From positions 1-64,000 of the forward strand of contig CALHTM010000024.1 of the NCBI GenBank assembly GCA_938039975.1: a stretch of 64,000 nt of DNA, given 5' to 3'. How positions within the stretch are numbered: the stretch's first letter is position 1; each line of letters opens with the position of its first letter. Source of the stretch: an uncultured Candidatus Saccharibacteria bacterium (GTDB taxonomy: Bacteria > Patescibacteriota > Saccharimonadia > Saccharimonadales > Saccharimonadaceae). Shown here in pieces: positions 33,030-40,996 of the stretch. The translations under genes were made by a program, and so were the position numbers. A model generated the notes under the pieces. That model saw only the letters and a program-made list of their open reading frames with translations. It had not been told where the DNA came from and did not search any database.

Positions 33030-34907
33030 ATGAACACACAAGGAATCCGCCAGAAATATCTCGAATTTTGCCAAAGGAACGGCCACGCTATTATTGAGCG
33101 GGCGCCGCTGATACTACACAACGATCCGACGACGCTGTTTACTGGCTCGGGTATGCAGCCGCTATTGCCGTATTTGCTGGGCCAGGATCATCCGCAGGGT
33201 ACGAAATTAGCTGATAGCCAGACGTGTTTGCGGGCGCAGGATATCGAGGATGTTGGCGATAATCGCCACACGACGTTCTTTGAGATGCTGGGCAATTGGA
33301 GTATGGGCGAATATTTCAAACGCCAGCAGATTGAGTGGTTTTTCGAATTTTTAACAGAAATAGTTGGGCTGGATCCGCATAAAATCTACGTTAGCTGTTT
33401 TATCGGCGATGAGAAAAACAACATTCCGCGCGACGATGAAGCAGCGCAAATTTGGCAGGAAGTTTTTGCCAAAAAAGGCATTGAGGCTAAAATTATCGAG
33501 CTGGATAGCGCTGAAAATGGCGACAGGCTGGGTATGCAGGGCGGTCGGATTTTCTTTTACAACGATAAAGAGAACTGGTGGAGCCGCGGCGGCGGGATTG
33601 ATAGTACGCCGATTGGTGATCCGTGCGGGCCGGATAGCGAGGTGTTTTATGATTTTGGCGAACAGCATCATGATGCCAGCTTTGGGCAGGCGCATCCAGC
33701 TAGCGATAGCGGTCGATTTATGGAAATTGGCAACCAAGTGTTCATGCAGTATCGCCGGCTGGACGACGGTAGCTTTGAACCGCTGAAACGCAAGAATGTT
33801 GATTTCGGCGGCGGCCTGGAGCGGATTGCCGCGGCGGCAATTGACAGCCCTGATGTATTTAAGATTAGCCTACTACAGCCAATTATTAAAAAGCTAGAAA
33901 GTTTAAGCGGCAAGGAATACGATACACATACCGCGTCAATGCGAGTGATCGCTGATCACCTTCGGGCGGCAGTATTTTTGGCGGTTGACGGATGCGTGCC
34001 GAGCAATAAGGAACAGGGCTACGTGATGCGCCGCTTGTTGCGCCGGGCGATTCGCTATAGTTTTGATCTGGGGATTGAGCAGAATTTCCTGGAGGAGGTC
34101 GTGCCGGTGATTGCTGATTTGTATGAGGCGGATTTCCCAGAGGTTAAAGAGAATCGTGAGCAGATTATTGCTGTGTTGGTCAAAGAGGAAAAAGCTTTCC
34201 GCCAGACGTTGCGTAAAGGTCTCAGGCAAATGCAGCATTATATCGACGATGGCTTGACTGGCGAAGAGTTGTTTATGCTGTATGATACGTTTGGTTTTCC
34301 GGTAGAGCTGAGTACCGAGGAGGCGTATAAACAAGGCATCAAGCTTTCTGATAATTGGCGCGCCGAATTTGATGCGCGAATGGCTGAGCAGCGCCAACGC
34401 TCCAAGACAGCACGCAAGGGGCAATTTAGCGGCGGCCTAGAGGGTCACGATCCGATTCATCTGAAATATCACACGGCGACGCACTTGTTGGGGGCGGCAC
34501 TGCGCAAAGTTCTGAAGGCGCCGGATTTGCAGCAACACGGCAGCAATATCACGTCTGAGCGCCTGCGTTTTGATTTCAACCACGATAAATTGACACTAGA
34601 GGAAAAACAGGCGGTGGAAGATCAGGTTAACTCTTGGATCGACGCTGATTTGCCAGTCAGCTTTGCCGTCTATCCGACTGACGAGGCGCTAAAAATGGGT
34701 GCAATCGGCGCCTTTGGCGAGCGCTACGGTGATGAGGTGAAAGTTTATTCTATCGGCGAAGGCGACAATATCGTTAGTTTCGAAGTTTGCGGCGGCCCGC
34801 ACGTTGAACACACGGGTATCCTGGCTGAAGGCGGTAAGCGCTTCAAAATCACCAAGGAGGAATCTAGCTCGGCGGGAATTCGCCGGATTAAAGCGGTTTT
34901 GAGTTAA
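33030..34907 (+). CDS. alaS: Alanyl-tRNA synthetase, short form
   Basis: The 625-residue class II synthetase charges tRNA-Ala. The catalytic core (TGSGMQPLLPYLLG, DVGDNRHTTFFEMLGNWSMGEYFK, GGGLERIA) and the editing domain are present, the latter with its zinc ligands HTATHLLG (HxxxH) and CGGPHVEH (CxxxH). The protein stops right after the editing domain (SSSAGIRRIKAVLS). Standard AlaRS is about 870 residues and continues with the C-Ala/DHHA1 domain that helps bind the tRNA elbow; that part is absent here, with a normal stop and no remnant downstream. CPR genomes often have such trimmed synthetases. Confidence 0.95.
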   Translation: MNTQGIRQKYLEFCQRNGHAIIERAPLILHNDPTTLFTGSGMQPLLPYLLGQDHPQGTKLADSQTCLRAQDIEDVGDNRHTTFFEMLGNWSMGEYFKRQQIEWFFEFLTEIVGLDPHKIYVSCFIGDEKNNIPRDDEAAQIWQEVFAKKGIEAKIIELDSAENGDRLGMQGGRIFFYNDKENWWSRGGGIDSTPIGDPCGPDSEVFYDFGEQHHDASFGQAHPASDSGRFMEIGNQVFMQYRRLDDGSFEPLKRKNVDFGGGLERIAAAAIDSPDVFKISLLQPIIKKLESLSGKEYDTHTASMRVIADHLRAAVFLAVDGCVPSNKEQGYVMRRLLRRAIRYSFDLGIEQNFLEEVVPVIADLYEADFPEVKENREQIIAVLVKEEKAFRQTLRKGLRQMQHYIDDGLTGEELFMLYDTFGFPVELSTEEAYKQGIKLSDNWRAEFDARMAEQRQRSKTARKGQFSGGLEGHDPIHLKYHTATHLLGAALRKVLKAPDLQQHGSNITSERLRFDFNHDKLTLEEKQAVEDQVNSWIDADLPVSFAVYPTDEALKMGAIGAFGERYGDEVKVYSIGEGDNIVSFEVCGGPHVEHTGILAEGGKRFKITKEESSSAGIRRIKAVLS

Positions 34908-34962
34908 TCCTTGTAAGCCCCTATGATTTGGCAAAATCTAGCAACCATAAGCAAAAATAGTA

Positions 34963-34968
34963 TATAAT
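34963..34968 (+). promoter_or_regulatory. -10 box of the FtsA/PilM-like gene
   Basis: TATAAT ends 10 nt before ATG 34979, so the transcript would have a leader of only a few bases. Confidence 0.55.
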
Positions 34969-34978
34969 AGATGTAGTT

Positions 34979-36262
34979 ATGGTTTTAGAGCGATTACGCA
35001 ATAAGCTAAATAGTCTAAAGGGCGAGTCCGACGAACAGCACGATGACTACATCGTTGCACTTGATATCGGTACCGAAAACGTTAAGGCGCTGTTAGCTCG
35101 CGTTAGCGGCGACGATATTGAGATTCTTGGTGTTGGACGTGCTCATCAGGAGTTGTCTGATATGCATTCGGGCGCGATTGCTGATATTGCTGGCGTAGTG
35201 CAACACTGCGAGGACGCTCTGACTCAGGCTGAAGACGAAGCTGGCTTGCAGGCCAAGCATGCTGTCATCGGTATAGCTGGCGAACTCGTAAAAGGTACAA
35301 CTAGCACGATTCGTTATCGTCGTCCGCAGCCCGACCGTCCGCTTGACGAGCAAGAAGTTGAGTTTATTATCGAGAAGGTCCAAGATCGCGCTGCTAAACG
35401 GGCGCAAAAACAAATCGCCTTAGAGACGGGCAATGACGAGGTTGAGGTCAAGCTGGTCAACTCAGCGCTGGTTAGTATTCATATTGACGGTTATAAAGTG
35501 TCGAATCCGATTGGCTTTCAGGGCAAGGATGTAGCGGTGCAAATTTATACAGCGTTTGCGCCAATGGTGCATATTGGCGCGTTAGAGCGAGTGGCGCAAG
35601 AGCTTGATTTGGAGTTGTTAGCGGTTGCTGCTGAGCCGTTTGCGGTTAGCCGTAGTGTACTTGGCACCGATAGTAGTAGTGCTTTTACGGCAATTTTAGC
35701 AGATGTAGGTGGTGGTACAACTGATATCGCAGTGGTTAATGACGGCGGCGTTGAGGGCACCAAGATGTTTGGCATCGGTGGTCGCAGTTTTACTAAAACT
35801 ATCGCTGATGAGTTGTCAATTCCGTACGATCAGGCAGAAAAACTCAAAGTAAATATTGAGGACAGTAAAATTAAAGCTACCGTCAAAAAAGATGTGGCAG
35901 TTGCCGTTGATAAAACTCTCGAGGTTTGGCTAGCTGGCGTAGAGCTAGCATTGAGCGAGTTTGATGCAGTTGATCAGCTGCCGCCGCGTATTTTGTTGTG
36001 CGGTGGCGGTGCTAGCTTGTCTCAGTTAGTCGCAGCTCTCGAAAAGCGCGATTGGTACAGCGAGTTGCCATTCACTAAGCGTCCGACAGTACAGCGCATT
36101 CGTCCCGATCAAGTTGTTGGTATTACGGATAAAACCGGTGAAGTCAATGATCACACTTTCATTACGGCGATGGGTCTGCTGCGTGTTGGTTATGATACAA
36201 TAATAGGAGCAGGCGACACTCAGTCGGTTCGCAGTAAAATTAATAGGATTTTGCGAATTTAA
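34979..36262 (+). CDS. ftsA: FtsA/PilM-like actin-fold ATPase
   Basis: The 427-residue protein has the actin-like ATPase pattern: phosphate 1 ALDIGTENVKALLA, an SHS2-type insert (GAIADIAGVVQHCEDAL to SALVSIHIDGYKV), phosphate 2 LADVGGGTTDIAVV and adenosine motif LLCGGGASLSQLV. This is shared by FtsA (membrane tether of FtsZ) and PilM (type IV pilus assembly). The SHS2 insert and length favour FtsA, but no C-terminal amphipathic helix is obvious apart from SKINRILRI, and no ftsZ follows in this window. The next gene, an envelope protein, starts 12 nt later. Confidence 0.82.
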   Translation: MVLERLRNKLNSLKGESDEQHDDYIVALDIGTENVKALLARVSGDDIEILGVGRAHQELSDMHSGAIADIAGVVQHCEDALTQAEDEAGLQAKHAVIGIAGELVKGTTSTIRYRRPQPDRPLDEQEVEFIIEKVQDRAAKRAQKQIALETGNDEVEVKLVNSALVSIHIDGYKVSNPIGFQGKDVAVQIYTAFAPMVHIGALERVAQELDLELLAVAAEPFAVSRSVLGTDSSSAFTAILADVGGGTTDIAVVNDGGVEGTKMFGIGGRSFTKTIADELSIPYDQAEKLKVNIEDSKIKATVKKDVAVAVDKTLEVWLAGVELALSEFDAVDQLPPRILLCGGGASLSQLVAALEKRDWYSELPFTKRPTVQRIRPDQVVGITDKTGEVNDHTFITAMGLLRVGYDTIIGAGDTQSVRSKINRILRI

Positions 36263-36274
36263 TAGAGAAATAAT

Positions 36275-37927
36275 ATGCAAAAAGATGTCATTTATATAGA
36301 TGTAGAAGACGATGTTACTTCAATTATTGGCAAGATAAAAGCCGCTAATTCGAATATCGTTGCTTTGGTGCCGCCAAAGCGAATCGGGGCGATTCAGAGT
36401 GCAGTAAACCTTAAATTGGTGCATCGCGCGGCTGAGCGGGTCGATAAAAAACTGGTAATTATTACTAATAATGATGCTTTGTCGACGCTTGCGGGCAGCG
36501 CGGGTATTCCGGTGGCTAAAAATTTGCAGAGTCGTCCAGAGTTAGCTGAGATTCCGGCTCTTGAAGTCAACAGTGACGATGACGTGATTGATGGATCGGA
36601 AACGTTGAACGGTGGCGCTAAGCCTAACACGCTAGCTCCTGGCGATAAGAAAGAGCAGTCGTCTCTTAATGATGAACTTAGCAAAATTGAAGACGAAGGA
36701 GAGGATGAGCTACCGTCTTCTAAAGGCAAGGATGGCGGCGATAAGAAGTCTGCTGACCAGGCGGATAGCAAGTCGAAAAAAAGTCCGAAAATCCCCGATT
36801 TTAATACTTTTCGTAAAAAGTTCTTCATTATCGGTGCGGCTGTTATTTTGTTGATCGCCGGTTTGGTGTGGGCGTTTGTGTTTGCGCCGCGAGCACAGAT
36901 TGTCATTTCTGCGCAAACTAGTAGCGTGGCTGTTAACACTCATATCAAATCAAGCGCTGCTGTTAACACTAGTTTGCAAGATGGTACTGTCAAACTGACG
37001 ACCAAAACTAGAGAAAAAGCGATTTCTAAAACATTTACAGCTACCGGCAAGAAGGATGTCGGCGAAAAAGCGACTGGTATAGTAAGCTTTTCGACGCGCG
37101 ACATTGACAATCTTGGTACAGAAATCCCAGCAGGAACAACTTTGACGACAGATTCTGGCGCCGAGTATGTTACCAATGAAGGCGTTAAAATCTCGCTTAG
37201 TAATTATCGTAATGCCAAGGTGAAAATTACTGCCGCACGCAGCGGCGCCAGCTATAATGGCGCTAGCGGTACAGTCAAGGGGGCACCTAGCGGTATTTCA
37301 GCAAGTATTAGCGGCTCGACGACGGGAGGCACTGACAAAACCATTACCGTCGTTCAACAAAGCGATATAAATAAAGCAATGCGCGAACTCGTTACCGAGG
37401 ACGATAAGAACCAAAACAAAGCTGCTTTGCAAACTGAGTTTGGTAAGGATTATACGATTATCAATGAGTCATTTGCGGCGAATATTGCTGGGATTAATAA
37501 GCCTGCTGTTGATAGCGAGGCTAACGACGGCCAAGCGGCAATTACTGGTACAATGAAGTTCTCGCTTTCTGGTATTGCTCGCAGCGAGTTTGATACGTTT
37601 CTCAAAGCTTACTGCCAGCAGCGCATTGATGGCAAGTCAAACCAGAAAATTTATGATACTGGCAGTAAAACAGTTTCTCTGACTAACATAGCTATTTCGG
37701 GTGATACGATTAATGCGACAGTCTCGGCGAACGGTAAAGTTGGTCCGAAAATCGACGAAGATGCCATCAAGGAATACGTCAAAGGCCAGTCGGTCGGCGA
37801 GGTTCAAGAGCGCGTCAAGACAGTTGAAGGCATAAAATCAGTAGATGTGAACCTTTCGCCATTTTGGGTTTATAGAGTTCCAGATGACACCAAGAAGATA
37901 AGCGTAAAGTTTCAGATAGATGGCTAA
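36275..37927 (+). CDS. Bitopic envelope protein (baseplate-J-like annotation in CPR)
   Basis: The 550-residue protein has a cytosolic N-terminal domain (about 1-90, IYIDVEDDVTSIIGKIKAAN), an acidic linker, one membrane helix (about 183-203, FFIIGAAVILLIAGLVWAFVF) and a large outer domain made of beta-rich repeats (VSFSTRDIDNLGTEIPAGT, TITVVQQSDINKAM). The pattern of KDVGEKATGIVSF, then PAGTTLTTDSGAEYVT and a Gly-rich strand resembles CPR proteins often labelled baseplate J/gp47-like. It follows the FtsA-like gene and overlaps ruvX by 8 nt. A structural role in the envelope or pilus is inferred from topology and neighbours. Confidence 0.7.
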   Translation: MQKDVIYIDVEDDVTSIIGKIKAANSNIVALVPPKRIGAIQSAVNLKLVHRAAERVDKKLVIITNNDALSTLAGSAGIPVAKNLQSRPELAEIPALEVNSDDDVIDGSETLNGGAKPNTLAPGDKKEQSSLNDELSKIEDEGEDELPSSKGKDGGDKKSADQADSKSKKSPKIPDFNTFRKKFFIIGAAVILLIAGLVWAFVFAPRAQIVISAQTSSVAVNTHIKSSAAVNTSLQDGTVKLTTKTREKAISKTFTATGKKDVGEKATGIVSFSTRDIDNLGTEIPAGTTLTTDSGAEYVTNEGVKISLSNYRNAKVKITAARSGASYNGASGTVKGAPSGISASISGSTTGGTDKTITVVQQSDINKAMRELVTEDDKNQNKAALQTEFGKDYTIINESFAANIAGINKPAVDSEANDGQAAITGTMKFSLSGIARSEFDTFLKAYCQQRIDGKSNQKIYDTGSKTVSLTNIAISGDTINATVSANGKVGPKIDEDAIKEYVKGQSVGEVQERVKTVEGIKSVDVNLSPFWVYRVPDDTKKISVKFQIDG

Positions 37928-38318
37928 GCAGTATTTGGCGCTTGACGTCGGCGAGCGGCGAATTGGCGTGGCATCGGCAAGCAGCGATGTTAAGATTGCC
38001 GTACCAGGCGACTGGATTGATGTCGACGGCAAGGAACTCGATATTATCCGCGAGATGCTGATTGACGAATCAATAGATGTTTTGGTAGTGGGTTATCCGC
38101 GCAATCAACGAGGCGAGCCGACTGCGCAGACTCGGTATGTCGAAGATTTCGTTGATAGTCTTGGCCAAATTGAATCTGACGTTGTATTCCAGGACGAATC
38201 GTTGACGAGCGTCAAAGCAGAGAATATCTTAGCATCGCAAAAACGTCCGTATAGTAAGGGTGAGATTGATTCTATGGCAGCTAGTATTATTTTACAAGAT
38301 TATCTGGAGGCGCAATAA
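37920..38318 (+). CDS. ruvX: YqgF/RuvX Holliday-junction resolvase-like nuclease
   Basis: The 132-residue RNase H-fold protein shows LALDVGERRIGVASAS with the first catalytic Asp, LVVGYPRNQRGEPTAQTRYV, VVFQDESLTSVKAE with the conserved Glu, and IDSMAASIILQDYLE. Family members process the 5' end of pre-16S rRNA and may resolve DNA junctions. It is wedged between the envelope gene and mltG by overlaps, matching the common ruvX-mltG neighbourhood. Confidence 0.92.
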   Translation: MAKQYLALDVGERRIGVASASSDVKIAVPGDWIDVDGKELDIIREMLIDESIDVLVVGYPRNQRGEPTAQTRYVEDFVDSLGQIESDVVFQDESLTSVKAENILASQKRPYSKGEIDSMAASIILQDYLEAQ

Positions 38319-39610
38319 TGGATGGTTTTAAACGGCAGAATGGCCAACAATTTAATTCTCGGCCGAATAATAATCGGCAAGTACCGCCGCTTGGCGCAGT
38401 TCCGCGTCCTGCGCCTCGTGCTATTGATCCAAATCAGCCAATGGAACAAAAGGCGGATATTCCACTTAACTCTGATCATGACGCTATGAATCATGATGTG
38501 TCAAAGAAGAAGTGTCGTCTTCGGCGCTGGATGATTATTTTGATAGCAATCATGATGTTTCTAGCAGCGGTTTTTGCGGCACTGTTTAAGTGGTACGAGA
38601 TGCAGCTAAAACCAGTCTCAAGCGATAGCAATAAGGTGTCGGTTACTGTTGAAGATGGCTCCTCGGTTTCAACAGTTGCCAATACGCTGGCCAGCAAAAA
38701 TCTTATTCGCAACCGATTAGCTTTTGAGGTTTATGTGCGCCTTAATAATAAAAATAGCATCAAAGCTGGCACCTGTATGATTGCCCCGTCTGAGTCGGTC
38801 GCTGATATTGTTAACCGTATGAATAATGGCTGTCATGACTTCAAAACCATTACTTTTTATCCTGGCGGTACGTTAGAGAGTTCTAAGTATAAGGCTTCGC
38901 AGTCGTCTGATGGTGTTGATAAAACGAGCGTCCGTTACATCTTGCGCCAAGCAGGCTACTCTGATGATGAGATCTCAAATGCTTTCAAAGCGAAATACGA
39001 TAGTCCTCTGTTTGCTGATCGTCCAAGCGGGTCGTCTTTGGAGGGCTACGTTTTTGGGGAGACATATCAATTTACGGGCGATGCCACAGCTAAAGATGTT
39101 TTACAGACAGTGTTTGATCACATGTACAAGGTTGTGCAGAAAAATGACTTAGTTAATAAGTTTAAGGCGCAAGGTTTGACACTTTATCAGGGGTTAACTA
39201 TGGCTTCGATTGTTGAGCGGGAATTGGGCTGCGAAGATAAGCCGACCGTCGAGCGCAAAAATCGCTGTTATCAATACCAGCGGGGTATTGCGCAGGTGTT
39301 TATAGCTCGCTACAAGAAAAACATGCAGCTTGGTTCTGATGTAACCTTTATCTATGCTGCAGACAAAGCTGGTGTTAAGCCTAAGGTGGATATTGATTCT
39401 CCGTATAATACTCGCAAGCATACTGGTTTGCCGCCGACGCCAATTGCGACACCTGGCGAATTATCGCTTAAAGCGGTCGCTGATCCGGCGCCTGGCGATA
39501 ACTTGTTCTTCATAGCTGGCGATGACGGTTTAATATATTTTGCCAAAACTGATGAGGAACATAAAAACAATATTGACAAATACTGTCAGAAGTTGTGTAG
39601 TATCGTATAA
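38318..39610 (+). CDS. mltG: Endolytic murein transglycosylase MltG (YceG-like)
   Basis: The 430-residue protein has a cytosolic N-terminus of about 65 residues, one membrane helix (WMIILIAIMMFLAAVFAALF), a LysM-like subdomain (VEDGSSVSTVANTLASKNLI) and the YceG domain with the catalytic Glu in MASIVEREL and the conserved SPYNTRKHTGLPPTPIATPG and DNLFFIA segments. MltG cuts nascent glycan strands and sets their length. ATG 38318 overlaps the ruvX stop (TAATGG), with GGAGG upstream. Confidence 0.93.
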   Translation: MDGFKRQNGQQFNSRPNNNRQVPPLGAVPRPAPRAIDPNQPMEQKADIPLNSDHDAMNHDVSKKKCRLRRWMIILIAIMMFLAAVFAALFKWYEMQLKPVSSDSNKVSVTVEDGSSVSTVANTLASKNLIRNRLAFEVYVRLNNKNSIKAGTCMIAPSESVADIVNRMNNGCHDFKTITFYPGGTLESSKYKASQSSDGVDKTSVRYILRQAGYSDDEISNAFKAKYDSPLFADRPSGSSLEGYVFGETYQFTGDATAKDVLQTVFDHMYKVVQKNDLVNKFKAQGLTLYQGLTMASIVERELGCEDKPTVERKNRCYQYQRGIAQVFIARYKKNMQLGSDVTFIYAADKAGVKPKVDIDSPYNTRKHTGLPPTPIATPGELSLKAVADPAPGDNLFFIAGDDGLIYFAKTDEEHKNNIDKYCQKLCSIV

Positions 39611-39614
39611 AGTA

Positions 39615-39644
39615 TTGACATTAGCGCTAGTGATTTGCTATAAT
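39615..39644 (+). promoter_or_regulatory. Promoter of the LysM-CHAP unit
   Basis: TTGACA (39615-39620), an 18-nt spacer and TATAAT (39639-39644) preceded by TGC. The predicted start near 39651 leaves a leader of about 27 nt before the small ORF at 39678. Confidence 0.8.
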
Positions 39645-39677
39645 ATAGAGTATACACGAGGACTTGCAGGAACAATT

Positions 39678-39722
39678 ATGAATTATTGCCAGCTCTATCG
39701 TGCTTATAATATGATTTTCTAG
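39678..39722 (+). CDS. Putative 14-residue leader peptide
   Basis: An ATG with AGGA ten nt upstream opens a 14-codon ORF (MNYCQLYRAYNMIF) that ends in TAG at 39720-39722. The AG of that stop is the beginning of the AGGAGA Shine-Dalgarno site for the downstream gene. The layout fits translational coupling: ribosomes ending here would sit over the start region of the LysM-CHAP gene. Three of the 14 codons are Tyr. It may simply be a chance short ORF; ribosome profiling would decide. Confidence 0.45.
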   Translation: MNYCQLYRAYNMIF

Positions 39723-39732
39723 GAGAACCATT

Positions 39733-40932
39733 ATTAGTACGCAACCAAATCGAGTTAAAACTAATTTTGTACCGAGCGCAAAGGCTCATTCTAGCAAAAC
39801 TAAAAGGCGCGGTGGTGTTTCTTGGACTTCCGTAGTATCGTATGTCGGCGTTTTTCTATTCATAGCAACGCTAATTGCTATCGGACAACGTCCAGTCGGC
39901 GTTCAGGAAGGTAGTAATAATACGCCGCTGGCTAATGCCTCTACCTCAAGCACTAAAAATACTGTAGCAGCTGCAACTTCCGCTAGTACGGTAGACCCGG
40001 TTGTCGCTACGAACATAGCTTCGTCGCTAGCAGACACTACCAGCATGCCAGTTAGCGCTAACGTGGCGACACTTTCTCAGACGCTGACTATTGAAACGGT
40101 AATGTCACAGACCTCCAGTAATGCGATTAGTAAGCCGCAGATTGTCCAGCCGACAGCTAATTCGCGGGCGGCTACTACTTATACCACCAAGGCTGGCGAT
40201 ACAGTCGATGCAGTAGCCAGCAAATATGGACTCAAGAAAGAGACTATAGCTTGGGCCAATAATCTATCGTCTGATGCGCTGGAGCCAAATACTACTTTAA
40301 CAATTCTGCCAGTTGATGGTGTTCAGCATACCGTTAAGGCGGGTGACTCTGTTGATAGTATCGTTGCCAAGTATGGCGGTAATAAGGCTGATGTGGTGTC
40401 GTATAATGACCTAGAGCTCACTGGTTCGCTAACTGAAGGTAGGAACATTATTGTTCCTGGCGGTGCTTTGCCAGAAAATGAACGTCCAGGATATGTGGCT
40501 CCTCGTGCTGCGGCTAGTAATCGGCGCAGCGCTTATGGGTATGGGTCGGGCCTGGGCGGTTACGGAAGCAATTACAATGGGGTTATCTCTGCCGGTAACA
40601 AATATGCATGGGGGAACTGTACTTGGTACGCTTACGAGCGCCGAATGCAGCTAGGACGCCCAGTCGGTAGTTTCTGGGGTAATGCTAGTACTTGGGCTTA
40701 TGCGGCAGCAGCGGCTGGATTGGCAGTTAATGGTACGCCAGCGCCTGGCGCAATAATGCAAAACGGCGGCGGATATGGCCATGTGGCGATTGTCGAGAGC
40801 GTTAATCCGGGCGTATCAATCACAATTAGCGAGATGAACGGTTATCGCTTTGGCGGCGGTTTCAACCGCGTCGGTCATGGCCAGATTTCCTGGGGCGAGG
40901 CCACTAGCGGTTACTATAGATATATTCACTAA
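39733..40932 (+). CDS. Membrane-anchored LysM-CHAP peptidoglycan hydrolase with apparent ATT start
   Basis: The frame is open upstream of the first ATG (40045) back to a Shine-Dalgarno site AGGAGA (39721-39726), and no ATG, GTG or TTG occurs in that stretch. ATT 39733, 7 nt after AGGAG, is the best start (ATT 39730 is the alternative) and gives 399 residues. The extra 104 residues supply a basic N-terminus (SKTKRRGG) and a membrane helix (about 33-51, SVVSYVGVFLFIATLIAIG). Two LysM domains follow (about 148-194 and 197-243), then a CHAP amidase/endopeptidase domain with Cys296 (GNCTWY) and His350 (GYGHVAIVE). It should bind and cut peptidoglycan outside the cell. Confidence 0.85.
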   Translation: MSTQPNRVKTNFVPSAKAHSSKTKRRGGVSWTSVVSYVGVFLFIATLIAIGQRPVGVQEGSNNTPLANASTSSTKNTVAAATSASTVDPVVATNIASSLADTTSMPVSANVATLSQTLTIETVMSQTSSNAISKPQIVQPTANSRAATTYTTKAGDTVDAVASKYGLKKETIAWANNLSSDALEPNTTLTILPVDGVQHTVKAGDSVDSIVAKYGGNKADVVSYNDLELTGSLTEGRNIIVPGGALPENERPGYVAPRAAASNRRSAYGYGSGLGGYGSNYNGVISAGNKYAWGNCTWYAYERRMQLGRPVGSFWGNASTWAYAAAAAGLAVNGTPAPGAIMQNGGGYGHVAIVESVNPGVSITISEMNGYRFGGGFNRVGHGQISWGEATSGYYRYIH

Positions 40933-40952
40933 GTATTTTACAAAACTAATTA

Positions 40953-40980
40953 ACACCTCTGTCAAATCAGGGGTGTTTTT
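40953..40980 (+). terminator. Terminator after the LysM-CHAP gene
   Basis: ACACCTCTG (40953-40961) pairs with CAGGGGTGT (40968-40976, one G-U pair) around a 6-nt loop, followed by TTTTT. The obgE promoter starts right behind it. Confidence 0.88.
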
Positions 40981-40982
40981 GG

Positions 40983-40988
40983 TATAAT
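40983..40988 (+). promoter_or_regulatory. Extended -10 box of obgE
   Basis: TGGTATAAT ends 8 nt before ATG 40997. Confidence 0.7.
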
Positions 40989-40996
40989 GTGTCTGT

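Noticed and set aside
36394..36939. Long minus-strand ORF of 181 codons inside the envelope protein gene
   Set aside because: It is a shadow of the plus-strand gene, Ser/Leu-rich as expected from antisense of acidic codons, with no start signals.
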